In this document: one piece after another, positions 62,591 through 64,000 of the stretch | How positions within the stretch are numbered: the first letter of the stretch is position 1 | Layout of the letters: every line of letters starts with the position of its first letter | Assembly: GCA_900239685.1 (NCBI GenBank) | Contig: OENT01000826.1 | Coordinates: 1 to 64,000, forward strand | Length of the DNA: 64,000 bases | DNA from: Rotaria macrura | Taxonomy: Eukaryota; Rotifera; Eurotatoria; Philodinida; Philodinidae | Reading direction: 5' to 3' | Made by a program: the position numbers and the translations under genes | Notes under the pieces: generated by a model | Seen by the model: the letters and a program-made list of their open reading frames with translations, nothing else | Told to the model about the DNA's origin: nothing | Databases searched by the model: none

Positions 62591-64000
62591 GTTTGTATGT
62601 CTAGACTTGTGCAACAGGATTGAGTGTGTACAAACATGAAGTAGACACGATGTCCTAATCATTGAACTTCATTCCTAATGATTAGATCGGATAAATTGAA
62701 CTCTTACCAGACTATGGTAATATTCTAAAATAGCACTTACAGATAGAGAAAATATTTTAACAAGTGCAGATGGGTGTAAAAGAAATGAAACAAAAAACGA
62801 ACGAAAATCCTAAACAAATTTTCATATACTCTAAAAGAGGTTAAGCCATGAAATTTACTTTTTTCGTATTAGTATTCAACTTGTTGCTGATCATTATTAA
62901 GCGTAAATCCACATGCGAATCAATTAAACTTCGAGAAAATGTCAGCTTGTTTGAAATATTTCTTAATGAATCAATTTGTTGAGTGAATAAAATTTATAAT
63001 CGATCCACCTCATTCTTTCTTACCGGCGAGTTGCTCATGAATAGCATGATTCACATGGTGACTCTTAATCCTATCCATAGATTCAGCATAATATTTTGAA
63101 GATGTCTCTGTTTTTCTCTTCTGTTTTTTAAATACCATAAGTCGAGGTACATATTTTCAAGAAAGATTCAATGATAGGATTTGTTTTCGCTATTTACTCG
63201 TAAGTGCACAATTTTATGCAAACAATATCTTCGAGAAGATAGTACTTATTATTGAATATTGCTATTCTTTATCTTATTTAACATTCAATTGAACGTATTG
63301 CATAGAGTGTACAACAATTTCTTCATTTTCATCTTACACGCTATTTTCTACTCTGTTCTTTCTTAAGTTTCTCGTTGTCTACATGTACTACGAATCAATT
63401 TTTCATGAGGTCGCTGTGCTAGATGATATCGTATGAATGTAAAATGCACATATATTAGCAGTCTTTTATAGTTCTGCAAAAAGAAACTTGCGAACTTTCA
63501 CATAAATCTACATCGGACGTGTAATTATGATAATAAATATTAATAATAGTAAGCGACTGCAAAATCGACTAACGAATACAGAAAATCTGACAAGTATAAA
63601 CTTGATGAAAAAACTTTTGAAAGAAGTTCAATATTTACAAAAAATAATGTGGAGTAGAGATAGATTTAGTTCTCATTTAAGCTGTACGATATCAAGATAT
63701 CCATGTGTGTACAGTTGTAGATGGTCACTCGGTGTATTACCGGTCGACATTGGATGGAAATGTGATCGTAACACAGAAGAATATATTTTCTGTAGGGACT
63801 GAAATTGTATTTTAACATGCTTTACTATCAATAAATAGAACGTTTTAGTTGAACATGAATTCATCGATCTGACAAGACTAAAATCATCTCATCAAATGCA
63901 GATCAGTATTCTCTTTCAAACTATTGAATGATGCTGACTACTCAATGATACGGTTTACTTTGAAGTTAGACTTAACTAGACTTGAGGACTAGAATCTTTG
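62591..64000. other. Stretch after the NOC4-like exons
   Basis: It begins with a good donor (GTTTGT), so it is formally an intron. No further NOC4 exon or other gene is recognised up to the window end. Open frames at 63527-63864 overlap on both strands and have no family resemblance. Confidence 0.45.

Noticed and set aside
1..64000. CRISPR arrays, bacterial operons, tRNA or rRNA genes, telomeric arrays
   Set aside because: None was recognised on reading the sequence; the gene structure is eukaryotic. A covariance-model scan was not possible.

Overview
The window looks like AT-rich animal nuclear DNA with spliceosomal introns. Four genes could be rebuilt exon by exon with GT-AG junctions and matching phases, and part of a fifth could be read. 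Many introns are only about 50-90 nt, while others reach 1-2 kb. The mix of gene content, compact introns, a bacterial-type secreted domain in an intron-bearing gene, dense short inverted-repeat elements and possible spliced-leader acceptors at start codons suggests a rotifer, probably bdelloid. This is an inference; no species marker is present.

Layout. Positions 1-12.6 kb are repeat-rich: GC-rich interspersed copies (1-634 and 10446-11068), several foldback/MITE-like elements with ACCCAGGTC-type or GGCCTTGTCTACACT-type ends, and one isolated glutamine-rich coiled-coil exon (6159-6381). At 12661-13461 (minus) is a four-exon gene for a secreted 206-residue protein that joins a YbaY/YscW-type domain to a potato inhibitor I (eglin-like) domain. 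A repeat-bearing intergenic stretch follows. An anoctamin (TMEM16) gene of about 21 exons lies at 18920-28693 (plus). Convergent to it, at 29297-33678 (minus), is a three-exon gene for a 1013-residue ankyrin-repeat protein ending in a SOCS box. Positions 33.7-42.1 kb hold no recognised gene but contain a 1.76-kb inverted repeat (37644-39400).

The right part is dominated by a Domino/EP400 chromatin-remodelling ATPase gene (42125-59467, plus, about 21 exons, about 2505 residues). It has HSA, SNF2 ATPase, SANT and Q/T/S-rich tail regions. Its exon after the ATPase can be read straight on into a 226-residue serine-rich tail with its own stop. That offers an alternative C-terminus comparable to the Dom-A/Dom-B arrangement of Drosophila. 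After a hAT-type MITE with an 8-bp target duplication (61231-61523) come three exons of a NOC4-like ribosome-biogenesis protein (61835-62590), without visible N-terminal exons.

The genes do not form a pathway. The window is a normal eukaryotic neighbourhood of unrelated genes separated by non-autonomous transposable elements. The most distinctive observations are the phase-1 modular YbaY-potato inhibitor I fusion and the possible dual C-terminus of the Domino/EP400 locus.
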